Shown here in pieces: positions 12,143 through 20,060 of a stretch of 64,000 bases of DNA. Within the stretch, counting starts at the first letter, position 1, and each line of letters opens with the position of its first letter. Source of the stretch: Acidithiobacillus caldus ATCC 51756 (GTDB lineage: Bacteria; Pseudomonadota; Gammaproteobacteria; Acidithiobacillales; Acidithiobacillaceae); the NCBI RefSeq assembly GCF_000175575.2, contig NZ_CP005986.1, positions 1 to 64,000 of the forward strand. Reading direction: 5' to 3'. Both the position numbers and the translations under genes were made by a program. A model generated the notes under the pieces. That model worked only from the letters and a program-made list of their open reading frames with translations, was not told the DNA's origin and did no database searches.

Positions 12143-14626
12143 TCACGCTTTGACGGTGGGTTTCTTGGAGGTTTTGCTCTTGGTGGCGGCTTTGCTGGTC
12201 GGCTTCGACCGGACGGTTTTAGCCGCGGCGGCGGATTTGGGGCCAGCTGCCGCCTTCTTGACGGTCTTAGCAGCGCGCCGTGGGCGCGCCGTGGCATCGG
12301 CGTCGCCCTTGGGCGGCGGCGGAGTGTAGTCCGCGAGAAGCCGCTGCACTTCGGCATCTTCGGCTGCGGCGGGAAAATGGAAGGCGCACTCGGCTTGGGG
12401 ACAGACCAGTTCTTCGCCGCGCCGTTTGGTACTTTTCTGGTAGAGGATGGGCCAGCCGCAGCGGGGACAGGGCCGTTGCAGCGGCGGGCCCCAGAGGGCG
12501 TAGCTGCATTTGGGATAGGTATCGCAGGAGTAGAAGATCTTGCCGTAGCGGCTGCGTTTTTCCACCAACTCACCGACCTTGCACTGGGGGCAGGTGATGC
12601 CCGTACCCTTGGGCTTGTTCAGGGCCTCGATGTACTTGCACTGGGGATAGGCACTACAGGAGATGAAGCGCCCGTAGCGCCCGGTCTTGTAGACCAGGGG
12701 CTGGCCACAGTCGGGGCAATCGCGACCGACGGGTTCCGGAGCGTCCCGGGGTCCCTCCAGGGGACGGGCATAGTGACACTCGGGAAAGCCGGAACAGGCG
12801 ATGAAACGTCCGTGTCGACCGAGTTTTACCAGAAGCTTTTTGCCGCATTCGGGACAATCCTCATCCAGCGCCTCGCTGGTCGCTTCCTGTCGGCTGACGT
12901 TGGCCTTTTCTTCCAAAAGCTCGTGGAAGGGGCCCCAGAACTGCGCAAGAACCGGCTGCCACTGCTTCTCACCCCGGGCAATGGCGTCCAGTTCGTCTTC
13001 CATTCCGGCGGTGAAACCGTAATCCACGTAGCGTTCGAAGTGCTGAATCAGGAAGCGTCCCACGACGCGCCCGAGATCGGTGGGGAAAAAGCGACGCTGC
13101 TGGACCTCGACGTATTCGCGGTTCTGCAGGGTCTGAATGATGCTGGCGTAGGTGGAGGGGCGGCCGATACCGTGGGCCTCCAGAGTCTTCACCAAAGTGG
13201 CGTCGCTGTAGCGCGGCGGTGGTTCCGTGAAGTGCTGTTCGCCCAGCACCGCGTCCACGGCAACGCTCTCGCCCTCGCGCAGGGGCGGCAGCAGGCGCTC
13301 CTCGTCCTCCTCCGCCGCCTCATCACGACCCTCCAGGTAGACGGCCATGAAGCCGGGAAAGGTCACCGTCGAGCCGTTGGCGCGCAAGGTCCAGTGGCTG
13401 TCGGCGTCCAGGTCGGCGGCCACGAGATCCAGACGCGCCGCCGCCATCTGGCAGGCCACGGCGCGCTTCCAGATGAGGTCGTAGAGTCGCCACAGATCGC
13501 GCTCCAGCACCCCCCGGAGCTTCTCGGGAGTGCGCTGCACATCCGTCGGTCGAATGGCCTCGTGGGCCTCCTGGGCGTTCTTGCTTTTGGTCTGGTAGCG
13601 GCGCGCCTCGGCCGGGAGGAAATCCGCCCCATAGTGCCCAACGATGAAGCTACGCAGGGACGTGAGCGCCTCTTCGGCCAGATTGACGGCATCGGTACGC
13701 ATGTAGGTGATGAGGCCCACCGTTTCCGTGCCGATACTCACACCCTCGTAGAGTTGTTGCGCCACGCGCATGGTACGGCTGGCGCTGAAGCCCAGTTTGC
13801 GTGAGGCCTCCTGCTGCAGGGTGGAGGTAGTGAAGGGCGCCGCGGGCTGACGCTGCCGATTCTTGCGCTCGACCTTGCGCACACGCAGACCGTGGGCGGC
13901 GATGTCCGCCAGGATGGCTTGCCGTATTTCCTCCGCCCGCTCGCCATCGACGATGTCGAACTGCTCCAGCTTTTGCTGCTGCCAGTGGGTCAGGCGTGCC
14001 GTAAAGGGGTCTTCGCCGCGCCGCAGTTGTGCGCCAATGGTCCAGTATTCCTGACGGACGAAGGCCTCGATCTCGTCCTCGCGCTCGCAGACCAGGCGCA
14101 GGGCGGCGCTCTGGACGCGTCCGGCCGACAGGCCCGGACGGACCTTGCGCCAGAGCAGCGGCGATAGATTGAAACCCACGAGATAGTCCAGGGCACGGCG
14201 GGCCTGCTGGGCGTTGACGAGATCACCCGCGATCTCCCGCGGGTGGGCGATGGCTTCCCGCACCGCCTTCTGGGTGATCTCGTGAAAGACCACGCGGTGC
14301 ACCGCTCGGTCTTCCAGCAGGCCCTTTTCCCGGAGGAGTTCCACCAGGTGCCAGGAAATGGCCTCACCCTCGCGATCGGGGTCCGTCGCCAGCCACAGGG
14401 CGTCGGCGGAGCGCAGGGCCTTGGCAATGGCGTCGACGTGCCGCCGATTCCGTTCGATCTCGGCATAGCGCATGGCAAAGCCATGCTCCGTGTCCACGGC
14501 CCCCTCCTTCGGGAGCAGGTCGCGCACGTGCCCGTAGGAGGCCAGCACCGTAAAATCCTTGCCCAGGTATTTTTCGATGGTCTTGGCCTTGGCCGGGGAT
14601 TCGACGACGACGAGTTGCTGACCCAT
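12143..14626 (-). CDS. topA: DNA topoisomerase I
   Basis: Type IA topoisomerase that relaxes negative supercoils. The 827-residue protein begins with a TOPRIM domain (VVVESPAKAKTIEKYLG), has the catalytic tyrosine in GLITYMRTD (about residue 308), and carries four C-terminal zinc-ribbon modules of the form CPxCGxxL...C. The last 50 or so residues are a Lys/Ala/Thr-rich, histone-H1-like tail, beyond the core family length, probably for DNA contact. The stop is three bases before the ferredoxin gene and the start three bases after smg. Confidence 0.97.
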   Translation of the reverse strand: MGQQLVVVESPAKAKTIEKYLGKDFTVLASYGHVRDLLPKEGAVDTEHGFAMRYAEIERNRRHVDAIAKALRSADALWLATDPDREGEAISWHLVELLREKGLLEDRAVHRVVFHEITQKAVREAIAHPREIAGDLVNAQQARRALDYLVGFNLSPLLWRKVRPGLSAGRVQSAALRLVCEREDEIEAFVRQEYWTIGAQLRRGEDPFTARLTHWQQQKLEQFDIVDGERAEEIRQAILADIAAHGLRVRKVERKNRQRQPAAPFTTSTLQQEASRKLGFSASRTMRVAQQLYEGVSIGTETVGLITYMRTDAVNLAEEALTSLRSFIVGHYGADFLPAEARRYQTKSKNAQEAHEAIRPTDVQRTPEKLRGVLERDLWRLYDLIWKRAVACQMAAARLDLVAADLDADSHWTLRANGSTVTFPGFMAVYLEGRDEAAEEDEERLLPPLREGESVAVDAVLGEQHFTEPPPRYSDATLVKTLEAHGIGRPSTYASIIQTLQNREYVEVQQRRFFPTDLGRVVGRFLIQHFERYVDYGFTAGMEDELDAIARGEKQWQPVLAQFWGPFHELLEEKANVSRQEATSEALDEDCPECGKKLLVKLGRHGRFIACSGFPECHYARPLEGPRDAPEPVGRDCPDCGQPLVYKTGRYGRFISCSAYPQCKYIEALNKPKGTGITCPQCKVGELVEKRSRYGKIFYSCDTYPKCSYALWGPPLQRPCPRCGWPILYQKSTKRRGEELVCPQAECAFHFPAAAEDAEVQRLLADYTPPPPKGDADATARPRRAAKTVKKAAAGPKSAAAAKTVRSKPTSKAATKSKTSKKPTVKA

Positions 14627-14628
14627 GC

Positions 14629-15066
14629 TCAGTGCAGGATACGCTTGCCGTCGGGATCGAGCAGATTATCCATCCACAGGGAATCTGGTCCGGGCTCGTT
14701 GGCCAGTACCAGAAAGGCGACCCAGTCGAGGGTGTCGACATCGGCCTCGTCCAGCTCCAGGGCGAGCAGGCGATCGATGATGCGTTCCCGCAGCACACCA
14801 TTGATCACGCCCAGTCGCTCCCACTCCTGCAGCTGGCCGCGCGTGGCCACCGACAGGTTGCGCAGCTCCCAGGGGTGATAGGCGCGGGTGGCACGGGCAT
14901 TATCGTGCTGCTCGGCGACGGCGTCGAAACCGTCCATCCAGTCCAAAGCCCGCTGGATGTCCTCCTCAGGATAGCCCACGGCCCGCAGTTGCTCTTCCAC
15001 CTCGAGGTCGTCCTCGTCGTCCAGATGGTCCAGAAGATAACTGATGATATCGATCACGTCTTCCAT
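14629..15066 (-). CDS. smg: Smg family protein (DUF494)
   Basis: Small acidic protein of 145 residues, starting MEDVIDIISYLLDH. It matches the Smg family, which in proteobacteria lies beside dprA and topA. The function is unknown; the protein is probably cytoplasmic and helical. It lies between dprA and topA with short spacers, as part of one minus-strand operon. GGAGG-like bases precede the ATG. Confidence 0.9.
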   Translation of the reverse strand: MEDVIDIISYLLDHLDDEDDLEVEEQLRAVGYPEEDIQRALDWMDGFDAVAEQHDNARATRAYHPWELRNLSVATRGQLQEWERLGVINGVLRERIIDRLLALELDEADVDTLDWVAFLVLANEPGPDSLWMDNLLDPDGKRILH

Positions 15067-15078
15067 GGGAACAACCTC

Positions 15079-16173
15079 CTAGCGGAAGCCAGAGAGGCGG
15101 CAGAAACGCCCGCCGGGACAGGGAGCGATGAAACCGTGTATTTCCATGCTCAAGAGGATGGCGGAAAGCGCCGATAGCGTCAATCCAGAGCGTTCCGAAA
15201 TCTCCTCGAGGCTGAGGGTGTCCTCGTGCAGGGCGTTCCACACCATCCGCTCCTGGGGATCCTCGGGCGCCTTCGGTGCGGCCGTATCGCGCTGGAGCTC
15301 TCGACGGGCGTGAAAAAGGGGACCCAGTTCCTCGAGGATGTCGTTGCTGGTTTCCACCAGCTTCGCACCGGCACGGATGAGTGCATGTGGTCCGCGCGCC
15401 AGGGGCGAGTGAATGGAGCCCGGTATGGCAAAGACCTCGCGGCCCTGGTCCAGGGCCAGCCGGGCGGTGATGAGGGAGCCACTCTGCAGGGCGGCCTCCA
15501 CCACCAGCACACCGAGACTCAGGCCGCTGATGAGGCGGTTGCGGCGGGGAAAGAGGCCGCTGCGCGGACCGGTCCCGGGAGCTTGCTCACTGACGAGCAG
15601 GCCAGCGTCCAGAATTCGGTGGGCAAGCTCCAGGTGCTCCCGGGGATAGACGATATCGGGACCCGTAGCCAGAACGGCAACGGTACCCGTTTCCAGCGCA
15701 CCCTCGTGGGCAGCGCCGTCGATGCCCAGGGCAAGGCCGCTGACGATGACGAGGCCGGCACGGCCGAGGCTCTCGGCGAAGGCCACGGCATTGGCGCGCC
15801 CGCTGGGTGTGGGGTGGCGCGTGCCGACGATGGCCAGGGCGGCCCGACCAAGCAGCTCGCGGCGCCCGCGCAGATGCAGGTAGGCCGGTGCGTCGGGAAG
15901 GATCCGTAACAGGGCGGGGTAGTCACTGTCCTCCAGGCTGCAGATGGCATTGTCGCCGATGGCCAACCAGCGGCGATCGTCGGCGTTCAGGAGGTCCCCT
16001 GGGTCCTTCTGCAGCTGCGCTACCTGTGCTCTGCCAAGACCCAGTTCGGCGAGCTCTGCCGTTCCCCGGCCAAAGCAGGCGGCAACACTACCGAAGTGTT
16101 GCAACAGGGCCCGCTGCCGGACCGGGCCCAGACCCGGGATACGCCCCAGGGCAAGCCAGAGCTCTCTGCTCAA
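15079..16173 (-). CDS. dprA: DNA processing protein DprA
   Basis: Binds incoming single-stranded DNA and loads RecA during natural transformation. The 364 residues include an N-terminal SAM/HhH-like region (LGRIPGLGPVRQ), the Rossmann-like core with SGLALGIDGAAHEGAL, and a C-terminal winged helix (about 300-360). No ATG is available at the N-terminus; TTG at 16173 overlaps the stop of the LysM gene (TTGA) and is the best start. No other competence gene is in the window. Confidence 0.93.
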   Translation of the reverse strand: MSRELWLALGRIPGLGPVRQRALLQHFGSVAACFGRGTAELAELGLGRAQVAQLQKDPGDLLNADDRRWLAIGDNAICSLEDSDYPALLRILPDAPAYLHLRGRRELLGRAALAIVGTRHPTPSGRANAVAFAESLGRAGLVIVSGLALGIDGAAHEGALETGTVAVLATGPDIVYPREHLELAHRILDAGLLVSEQAPGTGPRSGLFPRRNRLISGLSLGVLVVEAALQSGSLITARLALDQGREVFAIPGSIHSPLARGPHALIRAGAKLVETSNDILEELGPLFHARRELQRDTAAPKAPEDPQERMVWNALHEDTLSLEEISERSGLTLSALSAILLSMEIHGFIAPCPGGRFCRLSGFR

Positions 16174-17216
16174 GGAGCGATACCCAGGACCTTGGGGGCC
16201 TCGGGCGGGGGACTGCGCAGGGCATCACCGACACGGATGCCGCGTTTGGCGACGGTGATCACGGCAAAGGAGACTTCCGGCAAGACCCGAAAGAGCATGA
16301 GGGAACCGACATCCCGTCCAGGCAGGGTGAGGTGCTCCCCCGTCACGGCATCGCGGGTCACGCTCTCGGGGCCATCGATCTGCAAAACGTTACCGGGGAC
16401 GAGGCCGGCATCGCTGCCCTGGTCCACCACGACCACCTGCCCGACCATCATCTCGGGAAAGTTGCTGAGACTGCCGACGATGTGACCCTGAATCGGATGG
16501 GCAGGGCTGCTGGGGAAGAAGTGTGGTTCTGGCACCGGGGTTTCCGGCACCAGGCGATCGCCCAGGGTGATTTCTTCCCGGGCGTTGGTGATTTCGATCT
16601 CGGCCAGGGCGCCATCGTGGAGCACTTTGGCCGTGCCAAGGTCTATCAGGGCGTGGCCCAAAGGTTTCCGGTCGCTGGGCCGCACGAGCTGGGGACCAGC
16701 ACGCACCACCCGCAGCAGGGTGCCGGGGGCGAGATTGCCCAGCTGTTTGACGTACAGGCGATTGCCGTTGCTGAAGATGGTGTCGCTGTCGTCGGCGGCG
16801 GCGATGTAGGGGAGTCTTTCGTAGTCGCTACGCTTGGCGATGAGTCCCGGGCTGCCCAGGAAAGGCAGCATCACGCCGGTGTGGTAGCTCGGTATCGGGC
16901 TCACCGTCATCTTGGGCCGTAACTGGATCACCTGCAGTTGCGGCACACCCGCCGCATCGTAGCGCAGGACGATGCGATCGCCGGGGTAAATGAGGTTGGG
17001 ATTGTGGATGGCGGGGTTACGGCGCCACAGGAGGGGCCAGTCCCAGGGGTTTTTCAGGAAGTGCGCAGCAATGCCCCAGAGGGTGTCACCGGGCCGAACC
17101 ACGTAGACCTGCGGCTGCGCCGCGAATGCCTCGGCAGGAGTGGCCAAGGTGGCCAGAGGCTCGCTGGCAGCGAGGGCCAGACCAAGGCACAGAATGACAC
17201 GGCGGGCGTTGCGCAT
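16170..17216 (-). CDS. Secreted LysM-domain protein
   Basis: A 348-residue exported protein. An N-terminal signal peptide (MRNARRVILCLGLALAAS, with AFAA before the mature end) is followed by a LysM domain (YVVRPGDTLWGIAAHFL, residues about 38-90) that binds peptidoglycan. The rest is a beta-rich region of unknown role. Proteins of this type occur next to dprA in many beta/gammaproteobacteria. GGAGGAA upstream supports this ATG; a longer in-frame reading extends into def on the other strand and is rejected. Divergent from def, with 84 bases between them. Confidence 0.9.
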   Translation of the reverse strand: MRNARRVILCLGLALAASEPLATLATPAEAFAAQPQVYVVRPGDTLWGIAAHFLKNPWDWPLLWRRNPAIHNPNLIYPGDRIVLRYDAAGVPQLQVIQLRPKMTVSPIPSYHTGVMLPFLGSPGLIAKRSDYERLPYIAAADDSDTIFSNGNRLYVKQLGNLAPGTLLRVVRAGPQLVRPSDRKPLGHALIDLGTAKVLHDGALAEIEITNAREEITLGDRLVPETPVPEPHFFPSSPAHPIQGHIVGSLSNFPEMMVGQVVVVDQGSDAGLVPGNVLQIDGPESVTRDAVTGEHLTLPGRDVGSLMLFRVLPEVSFAVITVAKRGIRVGDALRSPPPEAPKVLGIAP

Positions 17217-17300
17217 GATGGGTTCCTCCAGACTTTCGCAGCGACTAGTATTAGTCCAAGATAAGGGATTTGGCGAGTTAGCGCAGCGCAGAGGACGATC

Positions 17301-17807
17301 ATGGCGCTTTTGAAGATTGTTGAGTATCCCGATGTTCGCCTCAAGCAAGAGGCCGCACCCATTGCCCGCATCGACCGGGACATCGAGGCCCTGGCCGACG
17401 ATATGGCGGAAACCATGTACGCTGCCCCGGGCATCGGGTTGGCGGCCATTCAGGTAGCAGCGCCCCAGCGGCTCATCGTGGTGGATGTGTCGGAAGCGCG
17501 TAACGAGCTCCTGACCCTCGTCAACCCCGAGATCATCGAAAGCTCCGGCGAGGAGGAGATGCAGGAAGGCTGTCTGTCCGTTCCCGGTGTGCTGGAGACG
17601 GTTCGCCGCGCCGAACGCGTCAAGGTGCGCGCCTTGGATCTGCGGGGCAAAACCCTGGAACTCGAAGCCGATGGTCTGCTGGCCGTGTGTCTGCAGCACG
17701 AGATCGACCACCTCAACGGGACCCTGTTCGTGGATCATCTCTCTCGCCTCAAGCAGAACCTCATCCGCCGCAAGGCCGAGAAGCGGCTGCGTCACCATGG
17801 CGGATAG
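17301..17807 (+). CDS. def: Peptide deformylase
   Basis: Removes the formyl group from N-terminal Met of new proteins. The 168 residues hold all three metal-site motifs: [14 protein letters not shown] (Cys ligand) and QHEIDHLNG (two His ligands and catalytic Glu). GAGGA upstream of the ATG. It overlaps fmt by 11 bases, giving the classic def-fmt-rsmB order. Confidence 0.98.
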   Translation: MALLKIVEYPDVRLKQEAAPIARIDRDIEALADDMAETMYAAPGIGLAAIQVAAPQRLIVVDVSEARNELLTLVNPEIIESSGEEEMQEGCLSVPGVLETVRRAERVKVRALDLRGKTLELEADGLLAVCLQHEIDHLNGTLFVDHLSRLKQNLIRRKAEKRLRHHGG

Positions 17808-18732
17808 TCGTCGCATCGTTTTTGCGGGGACGCCGGAGTTTGCGCGGGTGGTTCTCGCGGGGTTGCTTTCGGGACCGGAACCGGTGGTGGGCGTTTTCAC
17901 CCAGCCCGATCGACCCGCCGGCCGCGGGCGCAAGCTGCAGTCGAGCCCCGTCAAGGCCCTGGCCGAGGCGCACGGTCTGGCCATCTTCCAGCCGGAAAGC
18001 TGCCGCGATCCAGAGGTCCCCGGGATCCTTCGCGCCTTGCAGGCGGATCTGCTCATCGTCGTCGCCTACGGCCAGATCCTGCCGGAGACCGTGCTCCACG
18101 CCCCGCGTCTGGGCTCCATCAATGTGCACGCAAGCCTCCTGCCCGCCTGGCGTGGCGCCGCTCCCATCGCCCGTGCCCTGGCTGCCGGTGACAGCGAGAC
18201 GGGTATCTCCATCATGCAGATGGAGGCGGGACTCGATTCCGGACCGGTGCTGTGGCGGCGATCCCTTCCCATCCGCGCCGACGATACGGCCGCCAGTCTG
18301 CACGATCGCCTGGCGGAGCTGGGCGCCGTCGCCCTGCGCGAGGCCCTGGACCGGCTGTGGTGTGGTACCCTGACGCCAGAGCCCCAGGATCCGGCTCTCG
18401 TCAGCTATGCCCGTAAATTGCGCAAAGCCGAAGGTCTATTGGATTGGCAGCAGGCGGCGACGCTCCTGGAGCGTCTGGTGCGTGCCTTCAATCCCTTTCC
18501 CGTCGCCCACAGCCAGTGGCGCGGGCAGATCGTGCGTGTCTGGTCGGCGCGTATCGGCGTGGGGTGCGGCGAGCCCGGTCGCATCCTGGCCCTGCATCCC
18601 GATGGACCGGAGGTGGCCTGCGGCGAGGGCAGCTTGATCCTGACCCGGGTACAGCCAAGTGGAAAATCGGCCCTCAGTGGTGGCGACTTTCTGCGCGGTT
18701 ATCGTTTGGCGGTGGGGGAAGCGCTCGGTTGA
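17797..18732 (+). CDS. fmt: Methionyl-tRNA formyltransferase
   Basis: Formylates initiator Met-tRNA with 10-formyl-THF. The 311 residues begin [12 protein letters not shown] and contain the catalytic loop [14 protein letters not shown], then a C-terminal OB-fold. The ATG inside the end of def is chosen because the family starts here; the longer reading is an overlap artefact. It ends by overlapping the rsmB start. Confidence 0.97.
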   Translation: MADSRRIVFAGTPEFARVVLAGLLSGPEPVVGVFTQPDRPAGRGRKLQSSPVKALAEAHGLAIFQPESCRDPEVPGILRALQADLLIVVAYGQILPETVLHAPRLGSINVHASLLPAWRGAAPIARALAAGDSETGISIMQMEAGLDSGPVLWRRSLPIRADDTAASLHDRLAELGAVALREALDRLWCGTLTPEPQDPALVSYARKLRKAEGLLDWQQAATLLERLVRAFNPFPVAHSQWRGQIVRVWSARIGVGCGEPGRILALHPDGPEVACGEGSLILTRVQPSGKSALSGGDFLRGYRLAVGEALG

Positions 18733-20060
18733 AGCCGGCACGCCTGGATCGGGGACTCGCCATAGCGGGCCTGCAGCGACTTTGGGCGGGCACTCGTCTT
18801 GACGATCTCTTGATGGAAATGGCTCCGGAGCAGGCAGGGCGAGGTACGCTGCAGTGGCTGTGGAGTGCCTGTCTACGCCAGCACGGTAGTCTACGCCGTC
18901 TCACGGAACTCCTGTTGCGCAAGGCCCTGCGGCCGGAGGACGAAGACCTCTCCGCCCTTCTGCATCTGGCCCTGGAAGAGCTGCGGGCCGGTCAGCGCCC
19001 GGATTTTGCCGTGGTCAACGACTGGGTGGGAGCCTGCGCCCTGCTGCACAAGGAGTGGGCGCGAGGCTTGGTGAATGCCCTCCTACGCCGCTATCTGCGC
19101 GAGCGAGAGCCCCTAGAGGAGCAAATCCGGGATGCGCACTGGAATCATCCCCAGTGGCTCGTGCGCCGCCTGCAGCAGGTGTACCCGACACAATGGCCAG
19201 ACATCCTCGCCGCCAACCTTCGGGAGGCGCCCCTGTGGCTGCGCGTGAATCCCCAAGCCATCACGCCCGCCGCCTACGCAGAGCGACTGGCCGAGGCCAG
19301 CCTCCCGGCGCAAAGCCACGCAGGGCTACCCGAGGCTCTGCGTCTGGACACCGCCGTACCCGTGCGCGCCCTGCCGGGCTGGGAGCGGGGCTGGGTCAGC
19401 ATCCAGGATGGCGCGGCGCAGCGGGCAGCCCATATTCTGGCGCCACGTCCGGATGAGCGCGTTCTGGACGCCTGCGCAGCCCCCGGTGGGAAAACGACGC
19501 ACCTTTTGAGCTTTGGGGTGAGGCAGTTGACGGCCCTGGACCGATCGCAAGCTCGCCTGGAGCGCCTGCGTCGGGAACTGCAGCGCTTGCAGCTGCCCTT
19601 GCCGTCCCTGCACGTGGCCGACGCCGCCGACGTCGACGCCTGGTGGGATGGGATGGTCTTCGACGCCATCCTCCTGGATGCGCCCTGTACGGCCAGCGGG
19701 GTCATCCGGCGCCACCCCGACATCTTGCTGCGCCGTCGGGAGGATGACGTAGAGCGCGTCCGTCACGAGCAGCGGCGCCTCCTCGCGGCACTCTGGCGGG
19801 TACTCAAGCCCGGTGGTCGACTCCTCTACTGCACCTGCTCCGTGCTACCGGAGGAAAACGGGGAACAGATCGCCAGTTTCCTGGAGGAGCACGACGATGC
19901 CCGCGCGCTTCCCCACCCACAATGCGGGCAACGACTCCCCGGGGAGGAGGGCATGGACGGTTTCTTCTATGCGCTCCTGGGCAAGATCCCCATGGCTGTG
20001 CCCGTTTCACGTGAAACCGACGGCGCGCACTGCCGTGCGGCGGCGCAGGATAGGGTGTGA
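18729..20060 (+). CDS. rsmB: 16S rRNA m5C967 methyltransferase RsmB
   Basis: SAM-dependent methyltransferase for C967 of 16S rRNA. At 443 residues from a TTG start it matches the family. It has a NusB-like N-terminal domain, then the catalytic domain with LDACAAPGGKTTHLL, DAPCTASGVIRRHPD and the catalytic-Cys motif YCTCSVLPEENGE. TTG at 18729 overlaps the fmt stop and is preceded by GGGGGAA at good spacing; no better start exists. Its 3' end encodes V-S-R-E-T across a parS-like palindrome. It overlaps ntrY (GTGA). Confidence 0.95.
   Translation: MKPARLDRGLAIAGLQRLWAGTRLDDLLMEMAPEQAGRGTLQWLWSACLRQHGSLRRLTELLLRKALRPEDEDLSALLHLALEELRAGQRPDFAVVNDWVGACALLHKEWARGLVNALLRRYLREREPLEEQIRDAHWNHPQWLVRRLQQVYPTQWPDILAANLREAPLWLRVNPQAITPAAYAERLAEASLPAQSHAGLPEALRLDTAVPVRALPGWERGWVSIQDGAAQRAAHILAPRPDERVLDACAAPGGKTTHLLSFGVRQLTALDRSQARLERLRRELQRLQLPLPSLHVADAADVDAWWDGMVFDAILLDAPCTASGVIRRHPDILLRRREDDVERVRHEQRRLLAALWRVLKPGGRLLYCTCSVLPEENGEQIASFLEEHDDARALPHPQCGQRLPGEEGMDGFFYALLGKIPMAVPVSRETDGAHCRAAAQDRV
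20003..20018. promoter_or_regulatory. parS-like ParB-binding site 2
   Basis: CGTTTCACGTGAAACC contains the complete 14-bp core GTTTCACGTGAAAC (20004-20017). It lies inside the 3' end of rsmB, about 45 bases before ntrY. Confidence 0.8.

Noticed and set aside
12139-12154. A fourth complete parS site
   Set aside because: Only the left half TGTTTCACG matches; the right half (CTTTGAC) does not.
11906-13804. Plus-strand frame of 632 codons opposite the ferredoxin and topA genes
   Set aside because: Shadow of topA; the minus-strand genes have clear motifs and the plus frame is low-complexity Gly/Ala/Val.
16170-18056. LysM protein as a 628-residue minus-strand product
   Set aside because: The N-terminal 280 residues lie antisense to def and fmt; the signal peptide and GGAGGAA mark the real start at 17216.
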